Source: Paenibacillus timonensis (GTDB taxonomy: Bacteria > Bacillota > Bacilli > Paenibacillales > Paenibacillaceae). From it: a DNA stretch of 64,000 bases. The stretch is taken from NCBI RefSeq assembly GCF_009725205.1, contig NZ_WNZY01000005.1:214753-278752 (forward strand), given 5' to 3'. The notes below the pieces were generated by a model. It saw only the letters and a list, made by a program, of their open reading frames with translations, made no database searches and was not told the DNA's origin. Positions 35,001-43,840 of the stretch are shown here, piece by piece; the first letter of the stretch is position 1; each line of letters begins with the position of its first letter. A program made the translations under genes and the position numbers.

Positions 35001-36701
35001 TTACACGCCAACCGGCAGTTGAATTTCAGAAACGACCCATTCCCCCGCCTCATTCAAGACATAACTGTAGCTGGACGGCTGGGTAAGTGTATCGTCATAG
35101 TCCAGCCGCACATGCGCGCCGCGGGTTTCCTTCCGCTCCAGCGCGCCGAGCACAATCGCCTCGCTGACCTTCAGCATGTTGGCGGCCTCCAGCTTCTCGA
35201 ACAGAGACAAAGCAAATTTGTCCTGTTTCGCTAATGAAATGCTGTTAAGCTCCTCACGCAGCGCACGAAGATCCTCCAGCGCTTCCTGCAGGCCACTCTC
35301 GGCACGCAGCGGGCCGGCGCCTTTCCACATGATCTGTTGCAGCTTACGCTTAAACGTTTGAAGCGAAGCGGTATCCCGATCCACCGGTACGGGGTGCCAA
35401 AATCGGGTCAAGCGCTCCATCTCCCGGTCAAATGCCCGCCGTACTGCCGCCTCATCCAGCTCGTTGCGTTTTTCCCGTGCAGCCGTTTCGCCCGCGATGC
35501 GTCCCGTTACCAGCGCTTCCGTGATCGCATTCCCGGATAAGCGATTAGCGCCATGCATCCCGTAGATCAGCTCGCCCGACGCCAGCAATCCCGGTACCCG
35601 CGTGTGCATCGCTTCATCCACACGTACACCGCCCAGCATGAAGTGGGCCATTGGGGCGACTTCCACCATATCTTTGGTCAAATCGACGCCCTGGTTCCGC
35701 AAAATATCGATGACCGGGCCAAACGCTTCCTTCAGCTTTTCCTCGGGCACCATCGTGAAGTCGAGGTAAGCCCCGCCATGTGGCGTCCCGCGTCCGGCTT
35801 CCACCTCGCGGAAGATCGCCAGCGTCGTTTGATCGCGCGCCGCCGTATACTTGCCTGCGACTTCCCCGTTGTACTTGTCCATGAATTCTTCCATCTGCCC
35901 GTTCAGCAGACGCCCGCCCAACTTGTAGCGGAACGGATCCCACATAATCGGATCGATGCCGACAAGCGGCGGAAACAGATGGGCGATCGGGAAGAACTGA
36001 ACCATCTCCATGTCACGCACCTCGGCTCCCGCCTCAGCCGCCAGTACAAATCCGTCACCAGTCATGTTCGCGGACGCGCTATTCCGTTCATAGACCTCCG
36101 TCAATCCGCCCGTAGCCAAAATAACCGACGAAGCAGCAATACTGATCGGACGATACGCCTCCATCTCGAAGCCGATCGCGCCAACCGCCCGGCCTTCCTC
36201 GACTACGACTTTCGTGATCATCACGTTTTTGAGGCGCTGGATCTTCTCGTCCTTCCAGATCGCCTTCTTTAAGCCAGCTGCCGTTGCGCCGCCCGTATTC
36301 AAAATATCAACATACACGCAGCGGGCCTTAGAATGCCCCGGAGCAAAAGCCTGTGAACGTTTGCCATCCGACGTCCGGGCCCACTTCACGCCATAACCTT
36401 CCGCTTCAAGGATCACTTCCGGCCCCCGTTCCACAACGGCGCGGACGATGTTCGGATCCGCCAATCCCCGGCTCCCTTTCATCGTGTCCTCGAAGTGGAC
36501 CTCCGGGTTATCCTCTTCTGCTTCACCTAATGCAACAGCCACGGTCATCTGGGCTAAAATCGTGGCCCCGCCCCGGCTAATCAAGCTCTTATCGGTCAAA
36601 ATCACACGTGCGCCTTCATCAGCCGCCGCTCTTGCTGCCATCAATCCGGCGGCGCCGGAACCGACAACGAGCACATCGGTTTGCAAATGCAATGGTTCCA
36701 T
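35001..36701 (-). CDS. SdhA/FrdA/AprA-type FAD flavoprotein
   Basis: 566 residues. The FAD-binding motif VVGSGAAGLMAARAAAD is at the N-terminus, and the fumarate-reductase-type segments are DKSLISRGGATILAQ, VILATGGLTEVYERN and a C-terminal HFMLGGVRVDEAMHTRVPGLLASGE followed by HGANRLSGNA. The family includes fumarate reductase, succinate dehydrogenase, L-aspartate oxidase and APS reductase. No membrane anchor gene is present, so it is likely soluble and works with the small [2Fe-2S] protein. Within this operon a double-bond or ring reductase is my favoured role (inference). AAAGGAGGAG precedes the ATG. Confidence 0.88.
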   Translation of the reverse strand: MEPLHLQTDVLVVGSGAAGLMAARAAADEGARVILTDKSLISRGGATILAQMTVAVALGEAEEDNPEVHFEDTMKGSRGLADPNIVRAVVERGPEVILEAEGYGVKWARTSDGKRSQAFAPGHSKARCVYVDILNTGGATAAGLKKAIWKDEKIQRLKNVMITKVVVEEGRAVGAIGFEMEAYRPISIAASSVILATGGLTEVYERNSASANMTGDGFVLAAEAGAEVRDMEMVQFFPIAHLFPPLVGIDPIMWDPFRYKLGGRLLNGQMEEFMDKYNGEVAGKYTAARDQTTLAIFREVEAGRGTPHGGAYLDFTMVPEEKLKEAFGPVIDILRNQGVDLTKDMVEVAPMAHFMLGGVRVDEAMHTRVPGLLASGELIYGMHGANRLSGNAITEALVTGRIAGETAAREKRNELDEAAVRRAFDREMERLTRFWHPVPVDRDTASLQTFKRKLQQIMWKGAGPLRAESGLQEALEDLRALREELNSISLAKQDKFALSLFEKLEAANMLKVSEAIVLGALERKETRGAHVRLDYDDTLTQPSSYSYVLNEAGEWVVSEIQLPVGV

Positions 36702-36724
36702 CCTGCTGTCTCCTCCTTTTGCGC

Positions 36725-37507
36725 TTATGCTTGTTGCCCCAGCGTGATCCCTGCCGATTGCACCGTAATCCCTGCAGCAGATAAGGAGCTGCGGATCTTA
36801 CCGGCAAACTCCAACGCATGGATGCCGTCGCCGTGAATGCAAATCGTATCGGCTTGAATGGCCACATCGACGTTTTGCTGCGACAATACTTTACCTTCAG
36901 CGACCATACGGATCACCTGCTTCACCGATTGTTCTTCATCTGTGATTAAGGCATCCGGTGAACGACGCGAGGTAAGCGAACCGTCAGATTGGTAGGTACG
37001 GTCGGAGAACACTTCGCTGGCTGTACGTAAACTTGCTTTCTTCCCGGCTTGGATCAACTCACTGCCCGCAAGGCCAAATAAAATCAACTCCGGATTTACT
37101 TTGTAGACCGCTTCAGCAATAGCCTCAGCCAAACCGGCGTTCCGAGCCGCCATATTATAAAGGGAACCATGCGCTTTCACGTGCTGCAGCTTCGCCCCTT
37201 GCGCGCGTACGAATCCCCATAGCGCACCAATCTGATAAACCACGATGTCGTAAGCCTCCTGTGGGGACAGGTCCATATCGCGACGCCCGAAGCCAACTAA
37301 ATCCTGCAAGCCGGGATGCGCTCCCAGAGCGACCCCGTGATCCAAGGCCAACTTGACGGTTTGACGCATCGTCGCTGGGTCACCCGCATGAAACCCGCAA
37401 GCGATGTTTGCCGAAGTCACGAATTTCAGAACCTCGCTGTCTCTGCCCAGCTTATAAGCGCCAAAGCTTTCCCCCATATCACAGTTCAAATCCACTACGT
37501 TATTCAT
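36725..37507 (-). CDS. pxpA: 5-oxoprolinase subunit A (LamB/YcsF family)
   Basis: 260 residues. Family motifs: [11 protein letters not shown] at the N-terminus, [35 protein letters not shown] (normally KPHGALYN), [14 protein letters not shown] and ICIHGD. PxpA works with PxpBC in ATP-dependent hydrolysis of the lactam 5-oxoproline to glutamate. Here pxpA is about 4.4 kb away from pxpBC within the same operon, separated by an importer and a UbiD decarboxylase. That arrangement suggests the complex opens a pathway lactam rather than cleaning up 5-oxoproline (inference). Confidence 0.9.
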   Translation of the reverse strand: MNNVVDLNCDMGESFGAYKLGRDSEVLKFVTSANIACGFHAGDPATMRQTVKLALDHGVALGAHPGLQDLVGFGRRDMDLSPQEAYDIVVYQIGALWGFVRAQGAKLQHVKAHGSLYNMAARNAGLAEAIAEAVYKVNPELILFGLAGSELIQAGKKASLRTASEVFSDRTYQSDGSLTSRRSPDALITDEEQSVKQVIRMVAEGKVLSQQNVDVAIQADTICIHGDGIHALEFAGKIRSSLSAAGITVQSAGITLGQQA

Positions 37508-37569
37508 GTTGATGCTCCTCTCACAAATAGTTCATGGCATAAATCATCATGGAAATGAAGAAACAAGCC

Positions 37570-37630
37570 AGCCTCAAGCGGCCCGTGGAAATTTTAAGAT
37601 CCTTAGATCCGTCCCCGGCCGGTTGAGGCT
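37570..37630 (-). other. Large intercistronic hairpin between ubiD-like gene and pxpA
   Basis: Arms AGCCTCAA + CGGCC (37570-37583) and GGCCG + TTGAGGCT (37617-37630), interrupted by one G.G mismatch, with a 33-base loop that holds two AGATCC repeats. There is no T tract. It could be an mRNA processing or stability element that sets the ratio of upstream to downstream genes. Confidence 0.55.
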
Positions 37631-37638
37631 AACATGCA

Positions 37639-39066
37639 TTAAATTTGCCAATTGTTTTTCTCGTCCGAATTCAGCTCGCGGAGCGAAGCCAGATCAGCCA
37701 GTTCTACCTTATCCTTAGGAACGACGGCACGCTTTGGAAAGACGACCGGCGGCGCCGGTTTCGTGGCATCGACAATCACGGCGCTGGACATGCGCGGCGT
37801 ATTTTTGCCTTCCGCATTGTACTCCCAGTTGGTCGGCAGCAATCCGCCCGGACCGTTCCAGCGCGGGATGACCAGCAAATCGCGTTCCGCATCGAACCGC
37901 GTACCAATCGCCCACGCCACCTCTTCTCCGTTAAAGACGTCGATGTCCTCATCCACGACCACGATATGACGCAAATTCTCCGGTTCGGTATTGAGTGCCG
38001 CAAAAGCCGCTTTTTTCACATCCGCATCCTTTTCCTTCTGAATCGAGAGATAACAGTTCATTCGGCTGTAAAAAGGAACGTTAACCGTTTTGAGACCCGG
38101 CACGATTTTCTTCACCGTTTGATAAATACTGCCCGACCGCGGAACCCCGCCCACAACTAAATGCTCCCGTCCGGAGGCGACAATATCCTGAAAGATGGCG
38201 TGATTCCGATAGGTAATACGTTTGATGCGAATGGTCGGCACCGATCCGCCGCCGAGATAATGGCCTGGCCATTCCCCGAACGGCCCCTCGCTGTGGTCGT
38301 TATCCGGCAAAATTTCGCCTTCGAGGATGATCTCGGCATGTGCCGGCACGAGCAAATCGGAGGTATCCGCCTGCACGAGCTCCAGCGGTTCACCCATCAA
38401 CGCGCCAGCCGCTTCATATTCGCCCCCGATGCCTTGAACCCGGGATACGGCGCCCATAATAAAGCCGGGATGATGTCCAAGAGCAATCGCAATGGGAGCC
38501 GGTTTACCTTGCTTTTTGTACTTCTTATAGATCAGTCCGCCATGGTGTGCGCCAAGGAACCAAACGCCCATATCACGCTCATTGAAGATTTGGTGACGAT
38601 AAATTCCTGCATTTATCGACCCGGATTCGGGGTCGCGGATGATCATCACACCGGCCGATAAATACGGCCCGCCGTCCATCTCGTTGTGCACCGGGATCGG
38701 CAGTTTGGCCAGATCGACGTCCGCTTCTTCGATGACGTTCTCTTTGACTCTGGCAGCGGCGCGGTCCACGACCACCGGTTCAATTGGCTGCTGCAATTTC
38801 TCGCCGTATACCCGCGGAATGTCCTGTACCTCACATCCCAGATATAGAGCGATACGTTCGTAGGAGGTCAACAGATTGGAAACGCACGCCATCTGCGCTC
38901 CCTTCACCTTATTGAACAGTAAAGCGGGGTAATCGCCTTTCTCCGCCAGTGCCGCTGCATATGCGGTGATACCAAACCGCGGATCCACCTCCGTGTCGAC
39001 GAGCTTGATACTATTTGAATCGAATTGGTTCAATTGCCCGAGATAGGTTCTTAAATCTTTAGCCAT
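37639..39066 (-). CDS. UbiD-family prenyl-FMN-dependent decarboxylase
   Basis: 475 residues. The UbiD active-site residues are present: Arg in NAGIYRHQ, and the two Glu in SEGPFGEWPG. Other family parts are EYEAAGALMGEPLELV and VASGREHLVVGGVPRSG. UbiD enzymes reversibly decarboxylate unsaturated or aromatic acids using prenylated FMN made by UbiX. No ubiX-like gene was found in the window, so it must be supplied from elsewhere. The ATG at 39066 gives the normal N-terminus MAKDLRTYLGQL; the frame is open to 39141. It lies between the ABC importer and pxpA genes. Confidence 0.9.
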   Translation of the reverse strand: MAKDLRTYLGQLNQFDSNSIKLVDTEVDPRFGITAYAAALAEKGDYPALLFNKVKGAQMACVSNLLTSYERIALYLGCEVQDIPRVYGEKLQQPIEPVVVDRAAARVKENVIEEADVDLAKLPIPVHNEMDGGPYLSAGVMIIRDPESGSINAGIYRHQIFNERDMGVWFLGAHHGGLIYKKYKKQGKPAPIAIALGHHPGFIMGAVSRVQGIGGEYEAAGALMGEPLELVQADTSDLLVPAHAEIILEGEILPDNDHSEGPFGEWPGHYLGGGSVPTIRIKRITYRNHAIFQDIVASGREHLVVGGVPRSGSIYQTVKKIVPGLKTVNVPFYSRMNCYLSIQKEKDADVKKAAFAALNTEPENLRHIVVVDEDIDVFNGEEVAWAIGTRFDAERDLLVIPRWNGPGGLLPTNWEYNAEGKNTPRMSSAVIVDATKPAPPVVFPKRAVVPKDKVELADLASLRELNSDEKNNWQI

Positions 39067-39111
39067 GTGCGGATCGCCTTCTTTCCGTAGTATCGTCAGT
39101 CGTGAAATAAA

Positions 39112-39145
39112 TCGGGCGAACCGAAAATCCTCGCGATTCACCCGA
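39112..39145 (-). terminator. Intercistronic hairpin followed by T-rich stretch (possible attenuator)
   Basis: Arms TCGGGCGAA (39112-39120) and TTCACCCGA (39137-39145), one mismatch, 16-base loop. Read on the minus strand it is followed by TTTATTTC. It lies between the importer's binding-protein gene and the ubiD-like gene. It looks like a partial terminator that would lower expression of the downstream enzymes relative to the importer. Confidence 0.5.
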
Positions 39146-39159
39146 TCTATAGATCTAGC

Positions 39160-40170
39160 TTAAGGAAGTAATGAGAGGTCTACCGTATCGGCAAACGGAA
39201 TTTCTTTTTCAAGGACGCCCGCTTCGATTTGGGTATTCGTTACGTTTTTCGCGCCCTCTTCGGATACCTTGAGTCCTGCCGGTACTTTAGCCAGTTGGTT
39301 TTTCACCGCGGTCTCCATGACATCGGCCGGAATTTGGTCAAACTCTTTCAGCATGGCTTCTACTGCGGAGGCCGGATCCTTCTGCACACGCTCGTTCACT
39401 TCATTGCTGACCTGAAGGAACCGCTTCATGGCATCCTGATTTTTGTCGACCCAATCCGTTTTTGCCATGACGGTAATCCCGGCAAAATCGTACGGCGGAT
39501 CGTACAACACCCGATAATTTCCGGTCGCCACCATCTGGGAAATCGTCGGTTCGGAAACCATGCCGCCCGCAGCTTTGCCGCTTTCGATCGCTGCCAACAT
39601 GGTAGCGCCGCTGCCGCCGTTGATGATTTGCACTTCTTTGTCCGCATCGATATTGGCGGTTTTCAAGCCTTCGCGCAGCCCGGTGTCGGACAAGCTGCCC
39701 ACCTTGGTAACGGCCAACGTCGTTCCCTTCAAATCTTCAAGCGATTGGAACGGGGCATCCTTCTTCACAACCAGCGAATAGCCGACTCCATTGTAAATTT
39801 CGCCGTAGGCTTTAACGCCAAGACCGTTCTTTTGCTGTCTTAACACATGCTCGTAAGAACCCAATACGATGTCCAAGCTGCCGCCGACCAAGGCTTGCAC
39901 CATATCGGCACCCGACGTAAAGCTTTGTTTTTCGATTGTTATTCCGGCTTTCTCATAGGAACCATCGTTAATGCCGATTTGTGCAATAATCGGAGTCATG
40001 CCGCCGCCGACCAGACCTACGCGGATCTTGACGTTTTCCGGCTGATTGGCGTTGCCGGCAGCACCACCATTATTTTCCGTTGGTGCGGCCGCATTGTTGT
40101 TTCCGCAAGCGCTGAGCAAAGCGATCGTCAGGACCAATAGCGAAGCCAGTATTGTTTTTGCTTTTTTCAT
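39160..40170 (-). CDS. NMT1/SsuA-type ABC substrate-binding lipoprotein
   Basis: 336 residues with a lipoprotein signal ending in LLSAC (Cys21) and an Asn/Ala-rich linker. The mature protein has the NMT1/THI5-like fold (VRVGLVGGGMTPIIAQIGIND-like start, LVGGSLDIVLGSYEHVLR, SLEDLKGTTLAVTKVGS). This class captures sulfonates, nitrate, pyrimidine precursors and also aromatic acids such as phthalate. The ligand is unknown; given the neighbours it is probably the pathway substrate. Confidence 0.88.
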   Translation of the reverse strand: MKKAKTILASLLVLTIALLSACGNNNAAAPTENNGGAAGNANQPENVKIRVGLVGGGMTPIIAQIGINDGSYEKAGITIEKQSFTSGADMVQALVGGSLDIVLGSYEHVLRQQKNGLGVKAYGEIYNGVGYSLVVKKDAPFQSLEDLKGTTLAVTKVGSLSDTGLREGLKTANIDADKEVQIINGGSGATMLAAIESGKAAGGMVSEPTISQMVATGNYRVLYDPPYDFAGITVMAKTDWVDKNQDAMKRFLQVSNEVNERVQKDPASAVEAMLKEFDQIPADVMETAVKNQLAKVPAGLKVSEEGAKNVTNTQIEAGVLEKEIPFADTVDLSLLP

Positions 40171-40262
40171 AAGATTCCCCTCCTTGAATGGTTAGCTATC
40201 TTTCTAGCTTTATGGCTTCTCCGAATTTACTTCATCTCATTAAATAAATTGGAGTTCATCCC

Positions 40263-41069
40263 TTAACGGTATTTCAGCAATCGCCGTTCGACTTGCACGA
40301 TGATCTGTTCCAACACGACAGCGATGATCATGATGAGGACCAAGCCTGTAAAAATCCCCGTCGTATCCAGCATGTTGGACGAATACGTGATGTAATAGCC
40401 AAGCCCCCGGTTGGAACCAACCAACTCGGCGATAACGGACCCGATTAGAGCCATGCCGATGTTCAGACGCAAGCTCGTCAGAATCCAAACGGTAATCGAT
40501 GGCAGCACCACCCAGCGGAGCTTATGCGTCCATTTGGCTTTAAAGGTGCTCATCATATCCATCAAGTCTTTGTCGATGTTGCGCACGCCTTCGTAAGCAT
40601 TGTAGAAAGCGACAAAGATGACCATCGCCACGACCATCAGAATTTTCGAGGTCATTCCGATCCCGAACCAGACGATAAACAAAGGAGCCAGCGATACCCG
40701 AGGCAAGCTGTACAAGGCCATAATGTAAGGGTAGACCCACTTTTGAAAAATCCCGCTAAACGCGAGCAGAATCCCCAGCAACGTCCCTCCGAGCATCCCG
40801 ATAATGAGACCGACGATGGACTCCTGAAGCGTGATGCTCATATGGAACCATAGATCCCCACTTGCGGTCATCTCAATGATTCGCTTCATGATCAAGGACG
40901 GCTTGCTCAGCCAAAAAGAATTAAACGCCGTGCCCGAGAGCAACTCCCATAATCCGATGAGAACGATAAATACGACCAATCTGCCGATCCACACGGCCGC
41001 GCTGCGATTCCCCCGCCCTGCCTTAGAGGAAGGAGAGCTGGCCGATGATGTCGTTGTTTTTGGTGCCAT
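40263..41069 (-). CDS. ABC importer permease (SsuC/ThiX type)
   Basis: 268-residue membrane protein with a Ser/Thr-rich cytoplasmic N-terminus and six predicted helices. The ATPase-contacting loop is EGVRNIDKDLMDMMSTFKAKWTHKLRWVVLPSITVWILTSLR (EAA-type loop with G-x-L replaced by a Met-rich part). It lies 18 bp after the ATPase gene and 92 bp before the binding-protein gene. Confidence 0.9.
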   Translation of the reverse strand: MAPKTTTSSASSPSSKAGRGNRSAAVWIGRLVVFIVLIGLWELLSGTAFNSFWLSKPSLIMKRIIEMTASGDLWFHMSITLQESIVGLIIGMLGGTLLGILLAFSGIFQKWVYPYIMALYSLPRVSLAPLFIVWFGIGMTSKILMVVAMVIFVAFYNAYEGVRNIDKDLMDMMSTFKAKWTHKLRWVVLPSITVWILTSLRLNIGMALIGSVIAELVGSNRGLGYYITYSSNMLDTTGIFTGLVLIMIIAVVLEQIIVQVERRLLKYR

Positions 41070-41087
41070 GATGATATCCTCCTCTCT

Positions 41088-41864
41088 CTATTCCCCGTCT
41101 GACATTTGGGCCCAAATTTCTTTCTGCAGCTCCTTAAACTGAGGATCAAAGCGGATGTCGTAAAAAGGACGCGGCCGCTCCAGATTCACTTTAAACTCTG
41201 CTTTGATCCGTCCTGGCCGGGAGGTCATCACGATGACCCGGTCGGAAAGCGCAATCGCCTCTTCGATATCGTGAGTGATGAACAGCACGCTTTTGCCGAC
41301 ATTTTCCCACAATTGCAAAAACTCTTCCCCGATCTTCACCCGGGTCTGGGCATCCAGCGGTCCAAATGGCTCGTCCATTAAATAAATCTCAGGGTCGTAA
41401 GCGAAGGTTCGCGCCAATGCGACCCGCTTGCGCATCCCGCCGGACAATTCTTTCGGATGGTAAGCGCCGAAACCTTCGAGTCCGACCATTTTCAGCAGCC
41501 GATTGGCTTCGGATAATTGCTCGTCTTTGGAAAGTGCCTTGATCTCCAGCGGGAGGCGGACATTGTCGATAACGCTTTTCCATGGGAGCAGCGCATCGTT
41601 TTGAAATACCATTCCGACTTGGCTCGGCACGCCTTGGATTGCCTGACCATCCAGATAAGCACTCCCGGCGGCCGGCTTGAGCAGCCCGGAAACAACCTTC
41701 AGCAAGGTCGATTTGCCGCAACCGCTTGGGCCAACAACGGACACGAATTCGCCGTCCTCCACCTTGAGCTGGACATCCTCCAAAGCGACGGTGCGCTGAC
41801 CCTTGGACTCATATTCCACACGCAAATCCCGAATCTCGAGTTTTGGATGGCTTTTGTTCTCCAT
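41088..41864 (-). CDS. ABC importer ATPase (SsuB/TauB type)
   Basis: 258 residues. Walker A is GPSGCGKST, the signature is LSGGMRKRVALARTF, Walker B is IYLMDEPFGPLD, and the H-loop is LFITHDIEEA. The ATG at 41864 follows GGAGG; the frame is open to 41915. It energises the importer formed with the next two gene products. It lies 43 bp downstream of pxpC, so the lactamase genes and the importer are on one transcript. Confidence 0.95.
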   Translation of the reverse strand: MENKSHPKLEIRDLRVEYESKGQRTVALEDVQLKVEDGEFVSVVGPSGCGKSTLLKVVSGLLKPAAGSAYLDGQAIQGVPSQVGMVFQNDALLPWKSVIDNVRLPLEIKALSKDEQLSEANRLLKMVGLEGFGAYHPKELSGGMRKRVALARTFAYDPEIYLMDEPFGPLDAQTRVKIGEEFLQLWENVGKSVLFITHDIEEAIALSDRVIVMTSRPGRIKAEFKVNLERPRPFYDIRFDPQFKELQKEIWAQMSDGE

Positions 41865-41907
41865 AGTTAACTTCCTCCATACTGAATTTTCCAATCCTGC
41901 TGTCTGT

Positions 41908-42954
41908 TTATGCATGCCAGTCCAAGTCGCCCGATCCGAATTTGCGTACGGAAGTCTCCAACTGATCCAGACCTTTCCGCAGCGTTTGAATCGCGTTTTC
42001 CCGGTTAATCAATTGCCGTTGCGCTTCTTGCAGGGTGACCTCCCGAAATCGAACCCGTGCACCTAGATTGGTTTGGGCTAACAGCGGTAAATCCACGCTT
42101 GCGACTTGCGCAATTTTAGGATATCCTCCGGTTGTTTGGCGATCAGCCATCAAAATGATCGGGTTCCCATCAGGGGGGACCTGCACAGTTCCCATCGTCA
42201 CGGCCGAGGAAATCATCTCTTTCGAATGATTCAACTGCAATGCTCGGCCTTTGAAACGGTAACCCATCCGGTCGGACTGCGGTAAAACCGCAAATTCCTC
42301 ATGCCATAAATCGTGGTGGCTTTGTTCTTGAAACAACTCGTATTCCTCCCCAGGAATCAGCTGTACGATGGGATTCGCCGCATATTTGGGAAGCATCTCC
42401 GGAAATACGGCCCAACGGCTAACGGCGCCGGTTTCGTTGCTCGCCTCCCTGGCGAGTGAGCCAAACAAATGGGAGCCGCGCAAAGTCATTTCCCCCAACG
42501 TCAACCGATCGCCTGCAGTAAGTGCGCGACCCTCATAACCTCCGATGCCTGCCCTTAGATAAGTAGAACGGCTGCTCATACGAGCCGGAACATCGATCCC
42601 ACCTCCTACTGCCAGGTAAGCGCGGCAGCCAAGTTTCATCGCACCAAATGTCAGCGAGCTGCCCTTAGGCACCAGCACCGTTCTCCACAACGGAATAGGC
42701 ACCCCATTCAACTTGGGCGACAGATCGCCGCCGCAGAGCGAGATCAGTGCCGTTTGCTCGAAACGGATCACCGGACCCAGCAACGTGATTTCAAGTCCGG
42801 CCTCCCCTTCCTCATTGCCGACCAACAAATTCGCAATACGTAATGCGAAGGCATCCATCGCTCCACTCACAATCACGCCGAATTTCTGGACGCCAAACCT
42901 TCCAAGATCCTGAACCGTGGTTAACAAGCCGGGTTTTTCGATCAAGAGGCTCAT
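41908..42954 (-). CDS. pxpC: 5-oxoprolinase subunit C (biotin-dependent carboxyltransferase-like, KipA family)
   Basis: 348 residues of the AHS2/KipA family, related to the C-terminal part of urea amidolyase carboxyltransferase domains. Motifs: VQDLGRFGVQKFGVIVSGAMDAFALRIANLLVGN at the N-terminus, and RSTYLRAGIGGYEGRALTAGD and QTTGGYPKIAQVASVDLP later. The ATG at 42954 overlaps the pxpB stop by 4 bp and follows GGGAGGAG. KipA was first named as a sporulation-kinase-related protein in B. subtilis; enzyme activity as PxpC is now the better supported role. Confidence 0.9.
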   Translation of the reverse strand: MSLLIEKPGLLTTVQDLGRFGVQKFGVIVSGAMDAFALRIANLLVGNEEGEAGLEITLLGPVIRFEQTALISLCGGDLSPKLNGVPIPLWRTVLVPKGSSLTFGAMKLGCRAYLAVGGGIDVPARMSSRSTYLRAGIGGYEGRALTAGDRLTLGEMTLRGSHLFGSLAREASNETGAVSRWAVFPEMLPKYAANPIVQLIPGEEYELFQEQSHHDLWHEEFAVLPQSDRMGYRFKGRALQLNHSKEMISSAVTMGTVQVPPDGNPIILMADRQTTGGYPKIAQVASVDLPLLAQTNLGARVRFREVTLQEAQRQLINRENAIQTLRKGLDQLETSVRKFGSGDLDWHA

Positions 42955-43703
42955 CGCACTTTCTCCTCCCATGCCTCAAATTGTTCACGGCTGATCGGAT
43001 AGAAGCGGACAATATCTCCAGCTTGCAGCAAGGTCGGTGGCATTTGCTGCGGCTTGAATAACTCGATCGGAGTTTTGCCGATTAACTGCCAGCCCCCCGG
43101 GGTATCAATCGGATAAACGCCGGTCTGATCTCCGGCAATTCCGACGGTTCCGGCCGGAATAGCCAAGCGGGGCGTTTCACGCCGCGGGGTTGCGATCCGC
43201 TCGGACATCCCTCCCAAGTAAGCAAAACCGGGAGCAAACCCAAGCATATAAACCAGATAGTCCGCTGAACGATGAATCTCGACCACCTCTTGAGGCGTGA
43301 GTCCGTTGTGGGAGGCAACCGTTTCTAAATCCGGCCCGAAGTCCCCGCCATAACAGACGGGAATCTCAACGATTCTGGCTGGTGATGCATTAACGTCACG
43401 CAGTGTGAGAAGCAACTGAGACACGCTCGCCGCGGCCAACTGGAACGGATTCGCGATACGAACGTGTTCCTCTTGCTCCACGGTTTCTGCAAGCAACTTC
43501 ATCACGTCATAGTAAATCGTCACCGAAGTAAATGTCGGAACCACCTCGACCATCCAAGAAAAAGGAAGCTGATCCAGATGTTCTGCCAACTGTCTGACCT
43601 TGAGATGAGTGTCTTTAAGAATCGAATCACCGAACTTCACGATCAACGCCGAATCTCCGAGTGGAGTGATGGGAATTTCTGCGGGTGACAGCGAGTAAGT
43701 CAT
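42951..43703 (-). CDS. pxpB: 5-oxoprolinase subunit B (KipI family)
   Basis: 250 residues of the AHS1/KipI family. Motifs: ITPLGDSALIVKFGD, IPVCYGGDFGPDLETVA, YLVYMLGFAPGFAYLGGM and ETPRLAIPAGTVGIAGDQTGVYPIDTPGGWQLIGKTP. Together with PxpC it forms the ATP-dependent lactam hydrolase. The second ATG (43703) is preferred, because GGGAGG abuts the first ATG. It is the first gene of the large operon; two IclR-like operator sites begin 12 bp upstream of its start. Confidence 0.91.
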   Translation of the reverse strand: MTYSLSPAEIPITPLGDSALIVKFGDSILKDTHLKVRQLAEHLDQLPFSWMVEVVPTFTSVTIYYDVMKLLAETVEQEEHVRIANPFQLAAASVSQLLLTLRDVNASPARIVEIPVCYGGDFGPDLETVASHNGLTPQEVVEIHRSADYLVYMLGFAPGFAYLGGMSERIATPRRETPRLAIPAGTVGIAGDQTGVYPIDTPGGWQLIGKTPIELFKPQQMPPTLLQAGDIVRFYPISREQFEAWEEKVR

Positions 43704-43715
43704 GTTCATCCTCCC

Positions 43716-43751
43716 ATCCGAATTACGGACTATAAATCCCGAATTGCGAAA
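43716..43751 (-). promoter_or_regulatory. Two IclR-like operator sites before pxpB
   Basis: Sites ATCCG-AATTA-CGGAC (43716-43730, centre 43723) and TCCCG-AATTG-CGAAA (43737-43751, centre 43744), 21 bp apart. They share NNCCG-N5-CGRAN with the pair at 43842-43877. The first touches the pxpB ribosome binding site, so binding would block the operon near its start. Confidence 0.65.
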
Positions 43752-43840
43752 CTTTTACTTAAAATCATTGTTAGGTAGAATTCCATAAAAATCAAGAATA
43801 TTTCATTTAAAGATTTTAAATTAAATGGATTTTCGTTAAA

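Noticed and set aside
35553..36272. Plus-strand frame of 239 codons inside the SdhA-like gene
   Set aside because: Antisense shadow caused by third-position GC bias; no start signal.
37508..37638. Possible riboswitch or T-box between the ubiD-like gene and pxpA
   Set aside because: There is one large hairpin but no conserved riboswitch core, no T-box motif and no terminator. It was kept only as an intercistronic hairpin.
41908..43703. KipI/KipA as sporulation kinase inhibitor and antagonist
   Set aside because: That was the first description in B. subtilis. The presence of pxpA in the same operon makes an enzymatic PxpABC complex the better call.
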